Source of the DNA: Mariniphaga sediminis
Lineage (GTDB): Bacteria; Bacteroidota; Bacteroidia; Bacteroidales; Prolixibacteraceae
Direction of reading: 5' to 3'
Length of the DNA stretch: 64,000 nt
Assembly: GCF_003573545.1 (NCBI RefSeq)
Contig: NZ_QWET01000005.1
Coordinates: forward strand, 1 to 64,000
Shown here: piece after piece, positions 45,596 to 54,564 of the stretch
Position numbering within the stretch: position 1 is the stretch's first letter
Layout of the letters: each line of letters opens with the position of its first letter
Notes under the pieces: generated by a model
What the model saw: only the letters and a program-made list of their open reading frames with translations
Database searches by the model: none
Told to the model about the DNA's origin: nothing
Program-made: the position numbers and the translations under genes

Positions 45596-46774
45596 ATGGT
45601 AAAAAAAGTATTAATGGTAAGTTGTGCAATTCTCTTTGCACTTAGCAGTTTCTCTTCAGATACCGGTAAAAATCCGGGTGCTAAAAAACTGAAAGACCTC
45701 ATCATTTATGAAGATGCGCAATTCTATTCTTCTTTCCCTTCGGTTATAAAAAATGAAGATGGAGAAATAATAGTGGCATTCCGCCGGGCCCCGGATCGGA
45801 AAATCTTTCAGGAAAAAGGGACAAGCCACGTCGACCCCAACAGTTACCTGGTTTATGTACGGTCGAGAGACAATGGTTTATCCTGGTCGCCGGAGCCTGA
45901 GTTACTTTATGCCCATCCGGTAGGTGGTTCGCAGGATCCCTGTTTACTTAAGTTAAAAGACGGCACCATTCTCTGTACCAGTTATGGCTGGGCATTTGTT
46001 CGCGAGGAAGGGCTTGCGAATTTAAAACAACCGGTTTTTCAAAACAGGGAAGGATCTGTTTTTCTGGGCGGTTATGTCTTGCGTTCAACAGATAACGGCA
46101 ATTCATGGGATGGCCCCTTTTACCCGCCACATATTCCGCCTGAGGTAAAATACTCTGCATTGGGAAATCCATTGCCTGCATACAACCGGGGAGCTTTGTG
46201 GGAAGGAAAAGACGGTAGAATTTTTTGGGTGGTAGCAGCCGGAAATGATCCTTCGGCTCTTAGAAGAACGGCCAACTATTTACTGATTTCCGAAGACAAA
46301 GGTTTAACATGGGAATACTCCTGCCCGGTGGCTGAAGACGATAAAGCGGCTTTTAATGAAACCTCGGTTTATGAAACCCCTAAAGGTGATTTGGTGGCTT
46401 TTTTACGGACGGCCTATTTGGAAGATCAGGCGTGTATTGCACGTTCAACGGATGGGGGGAAATCGTTTGGACCGTGGGAAAAAATGGGATTTCAGGGACA
46501 TCCTTTACAGGCTTTACGCTTGCCGGATGACCGGGTATTTTTGGTTTATGGATACCGGCATGAACCATATGGGATAAGGGCCCGCATCTTGAACGCAGAA
46601 TGTACCGACTATGAAACCGCAGAAGAGATAATCATCCGGACAGACGGAGGAAGCGGAGATATCGGATATCCATGGGCGGTTATGCTGGATGAGAAACATG
46701 TGCTGGTAACTTATTACTTTAATATTGAAAACGGAACAAGACATATTGCCGGTTCTGTTTTGGAAATTGAATAA
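45596..46774 (+). CDS. secreted sialidase-fold (BNR repeat) protein 1
   Basis: 392 residues with a Sec signal peptide. Four Asp-box (S-x-D-x-G-x-[TS]-W) units are visible (SRDNGLSWS, STDNGNSWD, SEDKGLTWE, STDGGKSFG). The arginine set expected for an exo-sialidase can be proposed (FRRAPDR near the start, FLRTAYL in the middle, NGTRHIAG at the end) and a Glu in FNETSVYE. The pattern fits the GH33-like six-bladed propeller, but many Bacteroidota BNR proteins of this kind act on other acidic sugars, so 'sialidase' is a family call. Directly follows susD. Confidence 0.82.
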   Translation: MVKKVLMVSCAILFALSSFSSDTGKNPGAKKLKDLIIYEDAQFYSSFPSVIKNEDGEIIVAFRRAPDRKIFQEKGTSHVDPNSYLVYVRSRDNGLSWSPEPELLYAHPVGGSQDPCLLKLKDGTILCTSYGWAFVREEGLANLKQPVFQNREGSVFLGGYVLRSTDNGNSWDGPFYPPHIPPEVKYSALGNPLPAYNRGALWEGKDGRIFWVVAAGNDPSALRRTANYLLISEDKGLTWEYSCPVAEDDKAAFNETSVYETPKGDLVAFLRTAYLEDQACIARSTDGGKSFGPWEKMGFQGHPLQALRLPDDRVFLVYGYRHEPYGIRARILNAECTDYETAEEIIIRTDGGSGDIGYPWAVMLDEKHVLVTYYFNIENGTRHIAGSVLEIE

Positions 46775-46799
46775 ACAACTTCATTCAGAAATTGGATGA

Positions 46800-46896
46800 A
46801 AGCCTGCTGGTGAGATTATTTAAGGCACACAATTACGGAAGGTAAAATATCTTCTTTGTATTGTGTTGATCGGCAAATAATCTTGCCAACAGGCTT
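46800..46896. repeat. 97-base imperfect hairpin between the two BNR genes
   Basis: The outer 22 bases on each side (46800-46821 with 46875-46896) pair with one mismatch and two G-U pairs; an inner ACACAAT/ATTGTGT pair (46827-46833 with 46860-46866) extends it. It fills most of the 166-base gap after the first BNR gene. There is no T tract after it, so it is not a standard terminator. Possibly an RNA processing site, an attenuator, or a solo palindromic repeat element. Confidence 0.65.
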
Positions 46897-46940
46897 CCTT
46901 TAAAGCAGGAATAAATCAATGAAAACCAATAACCTATAAA

Positions 46941-48083
46941 ATGAATAGCCGAAGAAAATTTATAAAAACATCTGCAGCTTCAGTCGCTTCAGTATCTTTT
47001 TTGCCATTGGGATTACCCAAGTCATCTGTAAAAAGTGATAATTCTTCAGGTAATAAGGTAAAACTTTATCATCGCTTTATTGCTATTGATAATGTTTGTG
47101 CATGGCCAAACCTGACGGTCTTAAATGATGGAACCATCATAGCAACCATATTTAATCAGCCATCTCATGGCGGAGGAGAAGGTGATGTGGAGTGCTGGGC
47201 CAGCAAAGACGGTCATTTCTGGGAAAAAAGAGGTACCCCGGCAAGGCACACTCCCGGCACTAACAGAATGAATGTAGCAGCCGGATTATCTAAAAACGGC
47301 GACCTTATTGTTATTGCGTCGGGATGGGAATTGAAAAAAGATTCGAATTCCGGTTCCATCTCGCTGGTTGAGGTTTTAAGACCCTGGGTATCCCGTTCCA
47401 ATAATGGAGGACAAAAGTGGGAAGTTAATAAAAATGGTTTTCCTCTCGCTGCAGAGGGTATGACAGAATATATTCCATTCGGAGATATTGCAATAGGTAA
47501 AGACGGTTCTTTGCGGGTACTGGCATATGCACAATCAGAAGATAAAGTGATAAATGCCTTATCCATTTTTCGTAGCGATGACGATGGCAAAAACTGGAAA
47601 TTAATGTCAGCTATTAGTGATGGAAAAGGAGAAACAGCCTTTTGCGGAGGGCACAATGAAACGGCCTTTTTTTATATTGGAAGTGGCAATTGGATTGCAG
47701 CAGCAAGGAGATGGAAAGAGGGCGCAGCCATAGATTTATTTCGAAGTAAAGACGATGGCATTTCCTGGGAATTAGATATGCAACTTACAGAACCCAGACA
47801 ACATCCGGGACATATTTTGAAGTTGAATAACGGCACATTACTTTTAACCTATGGCAACCGTATTAAGGAAAATTATGGTGTAGCCGTAAAAACAAGCCAG
47901 GACAATGGAGTTACCTGGGGAGAAGAATATAGAGTAGTGGATGATTTTCATCCTATCGACGGTGGTTATCCGGCAAGTGTACAATTGCCAGATGGAAATA
48001 TTCTGACGGCTTATTATGCCAGAAGTGTTGACAGCCATTACAGATATCATATGGGGGTGGCTGTTTGGAATTTTATTCAATAA
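46941..48083 (+). CDS. Tat-exported sialidase-fold (BNR repeat) protein 2
   Basis: 380 residues. Start MNSRRKFIKTSAA is a twin-arginine signal, unlike the Sec signal of the first BNR protein. Asp-box units: SKDGHFWEK, SNNGGQKWE, SDDDGKNWK, SKDDGISWE and SQDNGVTWG. GGHNETAFFYIGSG and RRWKEGAAIDLFRS are candidate catalytic-face strands. It belongs to the sialidase-like propeller group; its sugar specificity is unknown. It lies after a long hairpin, in the same direction as the locus. The use of Tat suggests folding, perhaps with a bound cofactor or metal, before export. Confidence 0.82.
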   Translation: MNSRRKFIKTSAASVASVSFLPLGLPKSSVKSDNSSGNKVKLYHRFIAIDNVCAWPNLTVLNDGTIIATIFNQPSHGGGEGDVECWASKDGHFWEKRGTPARHTPGTNRMNVAAGLSKNGDLIVIASGWELKKDSNSGSISLVEVLRPWVSRSNNGGQKWEVNKNGFPLAAEGMTEYIPFGDIAIGKDGSLRVLAYAQSEDKVINALSIFRSDDDGKNWKLMSAISDGKGETAFCGGHNETAFFYIGSGNWIAAARRWKEGAAIDLFRSKDDGISWELDMQLTEPRQHPGHILKLNNGTLLLTYGNRIKENYGVAVKTSQDNGVTWGEEYRVVDDFHPIDGGYPASVQLPDGNILTAYYARSVDSHYRYHMGVAVWNFIQ

Positions 48084-48158
48084 AAAAACAAGGAAATTTA
48101 TACTGAACGTGAAAACCGTTACTACTGACGAGAATGATAAAATGTAAGAAAAACTGAA

Positions 48159-49670
48159 ATGGCTTATTTATCAAAAATAATTACCTGTGCAGGTTTATTA
48201 ACCTGTATACTGTTAGGCTCCTGTAGCCATGAAGATAAAAAAGGAGACAGGCCAAATATTCTTCTTATCGTTTCAGAAGACAACGGCCAGGATTTAGGCT
48301 GCTACGGAAATACAATTGTTTCTACCCCCCATTTGGACGGGCTGGCAGCCAATGGAGTACGGTTTACCAATGCGTATGTTTCAACTTCGGTTTGCAGCCC
48401 TTGCAGAAGCAGCATCTTTACAGGCCTTTATGTACATCAGAATGGTCAGTTTGGATGGTCCACCCATAATTACACCTTGTTTGACGGAATAAAGGTATTG
48501 CCCCAATATCTTGACGAAGTCGGGTACAGAACAGGAATTATCGGAAAGATACATGTAAACCCGGAAGAAAAATTCAATTTTGATTTCAGGGCAATTCCCG
48601 GAAGTAATTTTCAGAAACGCAACATGGCAGACTACGCGGCCCATGCCAAAAAATTTGTTGATAACAATAATTCCGGCGAACCATACTTTTTGATGGTAAA
48701 TTTCCCGGATGCCCACCTCCCTTTTCAGAATGACGTGGAAGGATTGCCCACCGTAAAAGTTGATACGTCAAAAATCAAAAACACCCTTCCGTTTGTGGGG
48801 GTTAATACGGCGAGGTTAAGGGCAGAAACCGAAAAGTATTATAACTGTATGAACAGGTTGGATGAATCAATTGGTATGTTACTGGATAGCATGGGAGATT
48901 TGTCCAATACATTTATCCTGTATTTAAGCGACCACGGTGCCCAGTTTAGCAGGGGAAAATTGACAAATTATGAAGGAGGCCTGAAAATCCCATTTGTTAT
49001 TCAGTGGGAAAAAGGGATCAAATCCGGAAATATTGTGAATGAAGAACTGGTTTCTGTGATTGATATTTTACCCACTGTTTTAGACCTGGCCGGAGGAAAA
49101 ATACCGACAGAAATGCCCGGGAAATCTCTTTTAAAGCTCTTTGATCAGGACTTTGAACCTTCGTCATGGAGGCAGTATTTGGGCTCCGGAGGCGCAGGTG
49201 AGTCCCCTGTGTTTTATTTCCCGAGAAGAAGTATTCGGGGAAAGCAATATAAGCTAATCCACCATTTAAATGTGGGAAGGAATGTTTTCCCGGCATACAC
49301 AGCTTATACAGATCCGGACTTTGCAACCGGGGCAAATGAAGATGAAATCGACAATGCAGAGACAAAAATTCAGTCAGCATATAAAATTTTTAAATCTCCG
49401 CCAGAATGGGAGTTATATGATCTTAAGAACGACCCGTGGGAATTTAAAAATCTATCTGAAAATCCGGATTATAAAGATGTTCTTAAAACAATGCAGGACG
49501 CGTTGATTCAATGGAGAAAGGAAACCAATGACCCGTTTTTAGATAGAAAAAAGCTGGAAAAATTTACCCGCGAAATGGATTCAATTAATGTATTGTACCC
49601 AAACCACAGTTACCGGAATGTTGAAAATTTCAAATGGGAATATCCAGAGTATTTAAAAAATGATAATTGA
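48159..49670 (+). CDS. sulfatase lipoprotein with CSPCR formylglycine motif
   Basis: 503 residues; lipoprotein signal ending LLGSC (Cys-22). NILLIVSEDNGQDLGCYGN gives the metal-binding start, and VCSPCRSSIFTGLY (78-91) the formylglycine site. The usual C-x-P-S-R reads C-S-P-C-R, keeping the C-x-P-x-R core but with Cys in place of Ser. The following HQNGQFGW, GKIHVNPE, DAHLPF and YLSDHGAQFSRGK fit the heparan N-sulfatase/sulfamidase-like S1 branch. It would desulfate the locus glycan at the surface. Another S1 sulfatase in the first locus has the standard Ser. Confidence 0.9.
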   Translation: MAYLSKIITCAGLLTCILLGSCSHEDKKGDRPNILLIVSEDNGQDLGCYGNTIVSTPHLDGLAANGVRFTNAYVSTSVCSPCRSSIFTGLYVHQNGQFGWSTHNYTLFDGIKVLPQYLDEVGYRTGIIGKIHVNPEEKFNFDFRAIPGSNFQKRNMADYAAHAKKFVDNNNSGEPYFLMVNFPDAHLPFQNDVEGLPTVKVDTSKIKNTLPFVGVNTARLRAETEKYYNCMNRLDESIGMLLDSMGDLSNTFILYLSDHGAQFSRGKLTNYEGGLKIPFVIQWEKGIKSGNIVNEELVSVIDILPTVLDLAGGKIPTEMPGKSLLKLFDQDFEPSSWRQYLGSGGAGESPVFYFPRRSIRGKQYKLIHHLNVGRNVFPAYTAYTDPDFATGANEDEIDNAETKIQSAYKIFKSPPEWELYDLKNDPWEFKNLSENPDYKDVLKTMQDALIQWRKETNDPFLDRKKLEKFTREMDSINVLYPNHSYRNVENFKWEYPEYLKNDN

Positions 49671-50126
49671 TAATTTGATTCACGCATTTAAACAAAACAT
49701 GAATATTCACCTGGCTTTCAACATCTCCGGATAAATATTCCACATTCTTACTAAAACGCTCCAACCAGAAAACAGGTATTTTATCCGGAAGGCCATTTCT
49801 TCTCCGCTTCCCCAAACAATACCCTACTCTTTTTTCTGGGATCAAAATGGGTTGACAGTATTCCCCATTGGTTTTTAGTGAAGAATATTTTATGAAACCA
49901 TTCGGGTTATGCACATTCTCTTCTATTGCCCTCAGTCATTTTTTTTATAAATTGCCCACGGTGAATGGTCAGGTCACTTTAAAACTGCTACATCTCATAT
50001 AAGGTTATAAATACCAAAACAGATTACAGGTGATTTGTCCGAATGCTTACAAAGAAGTATCATCTGTTTTTAATAATGTTCTCTCAGATATAGTTAGGTA
50101 GTATTTTTGATTTATAAAAATTGGGT
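49671..50126. other. intergenic gap before the GH92 gene
   Basis: 456 bases. A promoter -7 box lies near its right end. A minus-strand frame of 94 codons (49630-49914) overlaps the 3' end of the sulfatase gene; its product has no recognised motif and it is judged non-coding. No RNA or repeat stands out. Confidence 0.45.
50102..50109 (+). promoter_or_regulatory. -7 box of the GH92 gene
   Basis: TATTTTTG fits TAnnTTTG and ends 17 bases before the ATG at 50127, so the leader is short and the ATG rather than the upstream TTG is the likely start. The -33 region is weak. Confidence 0.45.
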
Positions 50127-52172
50127 ATGAGAAAAATCTTAATTGCAACATTATCAATTCTTCTTTCGGCCTCCGCATCTTTCAGCAAATCGGTGGCTGA
50201 CTATGTTGATTTATTCATTTGTACTGCTGGAGACAATGGACAACTCGATCCGGCAGCGTGTGTCCCTTTTGGAATGGTAAAACTCGGGCCTGATACCAAC
50301 CCGCAAAACCATAGTGGCTATGACTTTAACGCAAAAGAAATAACCGGTTTTTCTCATAACAGGATTGGCGGTGTAGGATGCAATGGTGCAGGCGGAAATT
50401 TAAGGTTCCTGCCGGGTATTGGCAATATGAATATACAAGGTACCCCTTTAAAGAAGGAAACAGAGAAAGCTTCGCCATGCTACTATTCTGTTGAGTTTTC
50501 CAATAACATTATTGCAGAATTAACGGCTACAAATCAAACAGGAATTCATAAATACACCTATCCTGAAACCGATGAGGCTTTTGTTATTGTCGATATCGGG
50601 AGCTCTTTTGCTGAACTGGTTAGCTCCTCGTATGAGCCGATCAGCGCACAGGAATTTAATGTAACTGTTTCAGCAAAAAACGTTTGTAACCGGGGGCAAT
50701 ATACTGTTCATTACCACGTATGGAGCAATAAAAAACTAAACCTGGCCAAACAGGAAGGGAACAAACTCTATTTTGAATTTGAAACAAAACCAAAAAAAGA
50801 AACGCTGTTCTATGTTACAACCTCCACGATAAGTACCGGACATGCCAAAGCAGAATGGGAAAATGTAACAAAAAACACGACGTTTGAACAGGCGAGGCTA
50901 AGCGGGTACAACCAATGGGAGGATTTATTATCGCGAATAATTGTGGAAGGCAAAGAAGAATATAAAACATTGTTTTACACACACCTGTATCATATTTTTT
51001 TAAACCCTGTAAAAACAGAAAACTACCTAAAAGAATTTAAAGCAACCGACGGGAAGGTGTACAAATCTGACCATTACGACCACTACGACTCCTGGTCAAT
51101 GTGGGATAATTTCAGAAACAAATTCAGTTTATATTCATTGATAATTCCGGACATATCATCCGATGTGGCCTATTCTCTCATTGATTTGTACAAATACGGG
51201 AAATATCCCTGGAGTGGCAACAATGAACCGGTGCCTACTGTTCGTACAGAACATACTATTATCACACTGCTGGACTTATACCAACGCGGCATTGATTTTA
51301 AGGTGGATAACCAGACATACAGAAAAATGGCAGAAGAAATTGAAACAATTCAGAGCCATTCACCCGACCAAAAGCTGGAACAAAGTTACGATTTCTGGGC
51401 GCTTGCAAAATTTGCCGATCTAACGGGCAAAGCAGACGATTCCCGGCGCTACATGCAAAAAAGCCAGGAGTACAAAAAAATCTGGAAGGAAAAATTTCTT
51501 CCCATCACAGAAAAATCAGATATCATGCATGGAGACGGTTTGTACGAAGGAACTCTTTGGCAATACAGATGGCACGTACAATTCGACGTTGACGGTATAA
51601 TTGAAATGATCGGGAGCAAAGAAAAGTATGCGGAACAGCTGGAATTCTTTTTCGATAATCATTTATACAACCATGGGAACCAGCCGGATATCCATGTCCC
51701 TTTTATGTTCAATTTTGGCACAAAACCCTGGCTCACCCAAAAGTGGACCAATAAAATTTTAACCAAAAGTATGATTCAATATTACGGCACACATGACAAA
51801 TGGCCTGAACCATACCGGGGACGGATATACAAAGCGGAACCTGCCGGGTATTTCCCCGAAATGGATGACGACGAAGGAACCATGTCTGGCTGGTATGTGC
51901 TGGCATCCATGGGGTTTTACCCTGTACTGGTGGGCGAACCGGTTTTTCAGTTGAGTACCCCAATCTTCGAAAAGATTACCATTCGGCTACCCCACAATAA
52001 AAAATTTACAATAGAGGTAAAAGGCCTGAGCGATCAAAATTTTTATATCGATACCGTTGAGCTGAATGGACAGCCATTCAGTAAAAGCAACATAAGTCAT
52101 AAGGACATTATTGACGGCGGAACATTAACGTTTAACGTTTCTGATACCCCAAATAAAAAGTTTGGCCGGTAG
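50127..52172 (+). CDS. GH92-family alpha-mannosidase
   Basis: 681 residues from the ATG (a TTG six bases upstream was rejected: signal peptide RKILIATLSILLSASAS begins at the ATG). Landmarks of GH92: VDLFICTAGDNGQ and PFGMVKLGPDTNP near the start, GFSHNRIGGVGC, YDSWSMWDNFRNKF (320-333), YEGTLWQYRWHVQFD with the acid Glu at about 474, and the calcium/base region EMDDDEGTMSGWYVLASMGFYP. The family removes alpha-linked mannose by inversion with calcium. The chain is somewhat shorter than the common 730-760 residues. It closes the second locus; specificity for the linkage is unknown. Confidence 0.93.
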   Translation: MRKILIATLSILLSASASFSKSVADYVDLFICTAGDNGQLDPAACVPFGMVKLGPDTNPQNHSGYDFNAKEITGFSHNRIGGVGCNGAGGNLRFLPGIGNMNIQGTPLKKETEKASPCYYSVEFSNNIIAELTATNQTGIHKYTYPETDEAFVIVDIGSSFAELVSSSYEPISAQEFNVTVSAKNVCNRGQYTVHYHVWSNKKLNLAKQEGNKLYFEFETKPKKETLFYVTTSTISTGHAKAEWENVTKNTTFEQARLSGYNQWEDLLSRIIVEGKEEYKTLFYTHLYHIFLNPVKTENYLKEFKATDGKVYKSDHYDHYDSWSMWDNFRNKFSLYSLIIPDISSDVAYSLIDLYKYGKYPWSGNNEPVPTVRTEHTIITLLDLYQRGIDFKVDNQTYRKMAEEIETIQSHSPDQKLEQSYDFWALAKFADLTGKADDSRRYMQKSQEYKKIWKEKFLPITEKSDIMHGDGLYEGTLWQYRWHVQFDVDGIIEMIGSKEKYAEQLEFFFDNHLYNHGNQPDIHVPFMFNFGTKPWLTQKWTNKILTKSMIQYYGTHDKWPEPYRGRIYKAEPAGYFPEMDDDEGTMSGWYVLASMGFYPVLVGEPVFQLSTPIFEKITIRLPHNKKFTIEVKGLSDQNFYIDTVELNGQPFSKSNISHKDIIDGGTLTFNVSDTPNKKFGR

Positions 52173-52307
52173 GTGAAGTTATACACTGACCAAAATTTAT
52201 ATTTTTTTTGGATACTATTCGTTTCAAAAATATACCTTTATTCAATTGTAATCGGGACTCTTTACCATAAAACAGAAAATAGCCTGATTGTCAGAAAAAC
52301 AAAAAAA

Positions 52308-53213
52308 ATGAAAACACCTCCCTTCTTAAAACCGGGCGACAAAATCCGCATTGTTTCCCCTGCCGGGAAAGTAAAAGAAAAATTTGTGCTGCCGGCGGTA
52401 AAATGGTTCGAAAAACAGGGCTACCGGGTAGAGTTGGGGGAACATGTTTTTGCCTCCCATTTGCAGTTTGCCGGTACCGACAGGCAACGGCTGGAAGATT
52501 TACAAACAGCCCTCGACGACCCGGAAGCTGCTGCCATCGTTTGCTCGCGCGGAGGGTATGGAACGGTGCGAATCATTAGCAAACTCAACTATTCCAAACT
52601 GATGGAACATCCAAAATGGATTGTCGGGTTTAGCGACATTTCCATTCTTCATGCTTGCCTGAACAACCACGAAATGGCAACCATACATGGTGCCATGCCG
52701 CGCTATTTTTTCGACAAGGAAGGAACCCCTAACGAAAACCTGCAGTCGCTCATGCAGCTACTAACCGGAAAAGGTGCATCCTATTCCATTCCTGCGGCCC
52801 AGGGAGATCGCCAGGGCAGAACAACCGGGGAACTGATAGGAGGAAACCTGTCGATTATTTCGAGTATGCAGGGTACACGTTGCGAATTGAACACCGCAGG
52901 TAAAATTCTGTTCCTGGAAGACATCGATGAGTTTTTGTATCACACCGACCGGATGATGCATCAACTGAAACTGAGCGGCAAATTAAAAAATCTTGCCGGC
53001 CTGATACTTGGAAGTTTTACCGACATGAAAGACAATGAGTCGCCTTTCGGAAAAACCATTCACGAAATTATTGCAGAGGCGGTGGAAGAATTCAGTTTCC
53101 CTGTCTGTTACGATTTTCCTGCCGGCCACGATGGCAAAAACCTGGCCCTGGCTTTTGGTAAAAAATGGGAACTTGATGTAACAAAAACGCATTCTACATT
53201 GAGTCTCATCTGA
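52308..53213 (+). CDS. LD-carboxypeptidase (MccF/LdcA family)
   Basis: 301 residues from the ATG at 52308; the frame to 52173 has a hydrophobic lead that is not part of the family. PPFLKPGDKIRIVSPAGKV and VCSRGGYGTVRI (about 84-95) precede the nucleophile serine in VGFSDISILH; LEDIDEFLYHTDRMMHQ holds the Glu and FPAGHDGKNLALAFG the His of the triad. Serine peptidase family S66, which trims the tetrapeptide side chain in peptidoglycan recycling. The YraN gene follows closely. It lies after the second polysaccharide locus but is not part of its function. Confidence 0.92.
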   Translation: MKTPPFLKPGDKIRIVSPAGKVKEKFVLPAVKWFEKQGYRVELGEHVFASHLQFAGTDRQRLEDLQTALDDPEAAAIVCSRGGYGTVRIISKLNYSKLMEHPKWIVGFSDISILHACLNNHEMATIHGAMPRYFFDKEGTPNENLQSLMQLLTGKGASYSIPAAQGDRQGRTTGELIGGNLSIISSMQGTRCELNTAGKILFLEDIDEFLYHTDRMMHQLKLSGKLKNLAGLILGSFTDMKDNESPFGKTIHEIIAEAVEEFSFPVCYDFPAGHDGKNLALAFGKKWELDVTKTHSTLSLI

Positions 53214-53238
53214 TAAAAATTCACATTCAAACTGAAAT

Positions 53239-53601
53239 TTGGTTTCACAGCGCGAAATAGGAGAAATTGCAGAAGGATTAGCCCAACAGTATCTTCTTGG
53301 ATTAGGCTACGAAATCCGTGACACCAACTGGTATCACGGACATAACGAGCTCGATATTGTGGCCCGGGATGGTGACCAACTGGTGGTGGTGGAAGTAAAA
53401 TCACGCAACGGGATTCGTTACGAACACCCCTCAGAAGCCGTTACCAATGCAAAAATGAAACGAATTGTGGAAACTGCAGAAGCCTACATTTTTGAAAAAG
53501 ACCTGAAACTGGAAACGCGTTTCGATGTAATTACCGTCATATTTTTCAACCAGAGGCATGAACTGGAGCACTTCAAAGATGCGTTTTATCCAACCTTGTA
53601 A
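53239..53601 (+). CDS. YraN-family (UPF0102) nuclease-like protein
   Basis: 120 residues starting from TTG at 53239, since an in-frame stop lies just upstream and no ATG precedes the conserved start. REIGEIAEGLAQQYLLGLGY, NELDIVARDGDQLVVVEVKSR and DVITVIF show the restriction-endonuclease-like fold with the E...D...E-x-K site (ELDIV, VEVKS). Conserved in most bacteria and of uncertain role, possibly in Holliday-junction processing or peptidoglycan-linked nuclease activity. It follows the carboxypeptidase gene by 25 bases. Confidence 0.88.
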   Translation: MVSQREIGEIAEGLAQQYLLGLGYEIRDTNWYHGHNELDIVARDGDQLVVVEVKSRNGIRYEHPSEAVTNAKMKRIVETAEAYIFEKDLKLETRFDVITVIFFNQRHELEHFKDAFYPTL

Positions 53602-53818
53602 TGTAAAAAAAGCTACCTGGAAACCGGGAACATCATTGTACACTTGTCTCCCGGAATACAACCGTGGGCTGCCCATCATGCTGAACAGGGTATGCCGGTA
53701 CAGAACCTGATTCCGAAATATTCTGTATTTCACGAAGGTCGAATGTTCGTGTGAATACAACCTTTTAAAATATGCCATTTCAGTCCCTTTTCTTATTTTT
53801 AAGGCAAACACTCAGAAT

Positions 53819-54532
53819 ATGGAAACACAAAATAAAGTAGCTTTAATTACCGGGGCATCAAAAGGAATCGGGAAAGCCATTTCCATTGGATTGGCAAAAC
53901 TGGGATACCAGACGATTTTAACCGGCCGCAACGCCAAAGGATTAGATGAAACTTCAGCAGAAATAATCAGGGAAGGTTGCCCCGCGCCCAAAGTATTTCC
54001 AATGGACATTACCCATTCAGAAAAGGTAAAAGAAACAGTTGCACAAATTGTAAAAGATGTTGGCCGCATCGACGTTCTGGTAAACAATGCCGGAATTTAT
54101 TTTGGGGGCTCACTGGAACTGCCGGAACAGGATTTCAAAACCATGCTGGACACCAACCTGTCAGCACAGTTTGTGCTTTTACAGGAGGTAGTCCCTGTTA
54201 TGAAGCAGCAGCAATCAGGTTACATTTTTAACATTGCTTCCCGATCGGGCAAAGTTGGTTTTGCAGGAAGCGGAGGCTACTGTGCATCCAAATTCGGTCT
54301 GATTGGATTAAGCGAGTCGCTTTACAACGAACTCACACCACAAGGAATTAAAGTTACGGCCCTTTGTCCTGCATGGGTGAATACCACCATGGCCCAGCAA
54401 GCTGGTTCCCCACTTCCTCCTGAAACAATGATTCAACCCGACGATCTGTTTGAAACCATCCGCTGGTTATTGAACCTGTCGTCCGGATCCTGTGTAAAAG
54501 AAGTCGTAATTACCAATCCGGCTTCCTTGTAA
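53819..54532 (+). CDS. SDR-family oxidoreductase (3-ketoacyl-ACP-reductase-like)
   Basis: 237 residues. The cofactor loop TGASKGIGKA (13-22), NNAGIYFGG, NIASRSGKVGF with the catalytic Ser, and the YCASKFG tetrad (Tyr and Lys) define the classical short-chain dehydrogenase/reductase. LTGRNAKGLDE after beta-2 suggests NADPH preference. Cytoplasmic. The FabG-like sequence permits fatty-acid or other keto-reduction, but the genome's main FabG would be linked to acyl-carrier genes, so its substrate is uncertain. Stand-alone gene. Confidence 0.9.
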   Translation: METQNKVALITGASKGIGKAISIGLAKLGYQTILTGRNAKGLDETSAEIIREGCPAPKVFPMDITHSEKVKETVAQIVKDVGRIDVLVNNAGIYFGGSLELPEQDFKTMLDTNLSAQFVLLQEVVPVMKQQQSGYIFNIASRSGKVGFAGSGGYCASKFGLIGLSESLYNELTPQGIKVTALCPAWVNTTMAQQAGSPLPPETMIQPDDLFETIRWLLNLSSGSCVKEVVITNPASL

Positions 54533-54564
54533 AAATGATTAACAAATTTGAATCAGGCAGTTTT

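Noticed and set aside
49630-49914. A 94-codon minus-strand frame overlapping the sulfatase 3' end
   Set aside because: No recognised motif, no promoter, and it overlaps a confident gene.
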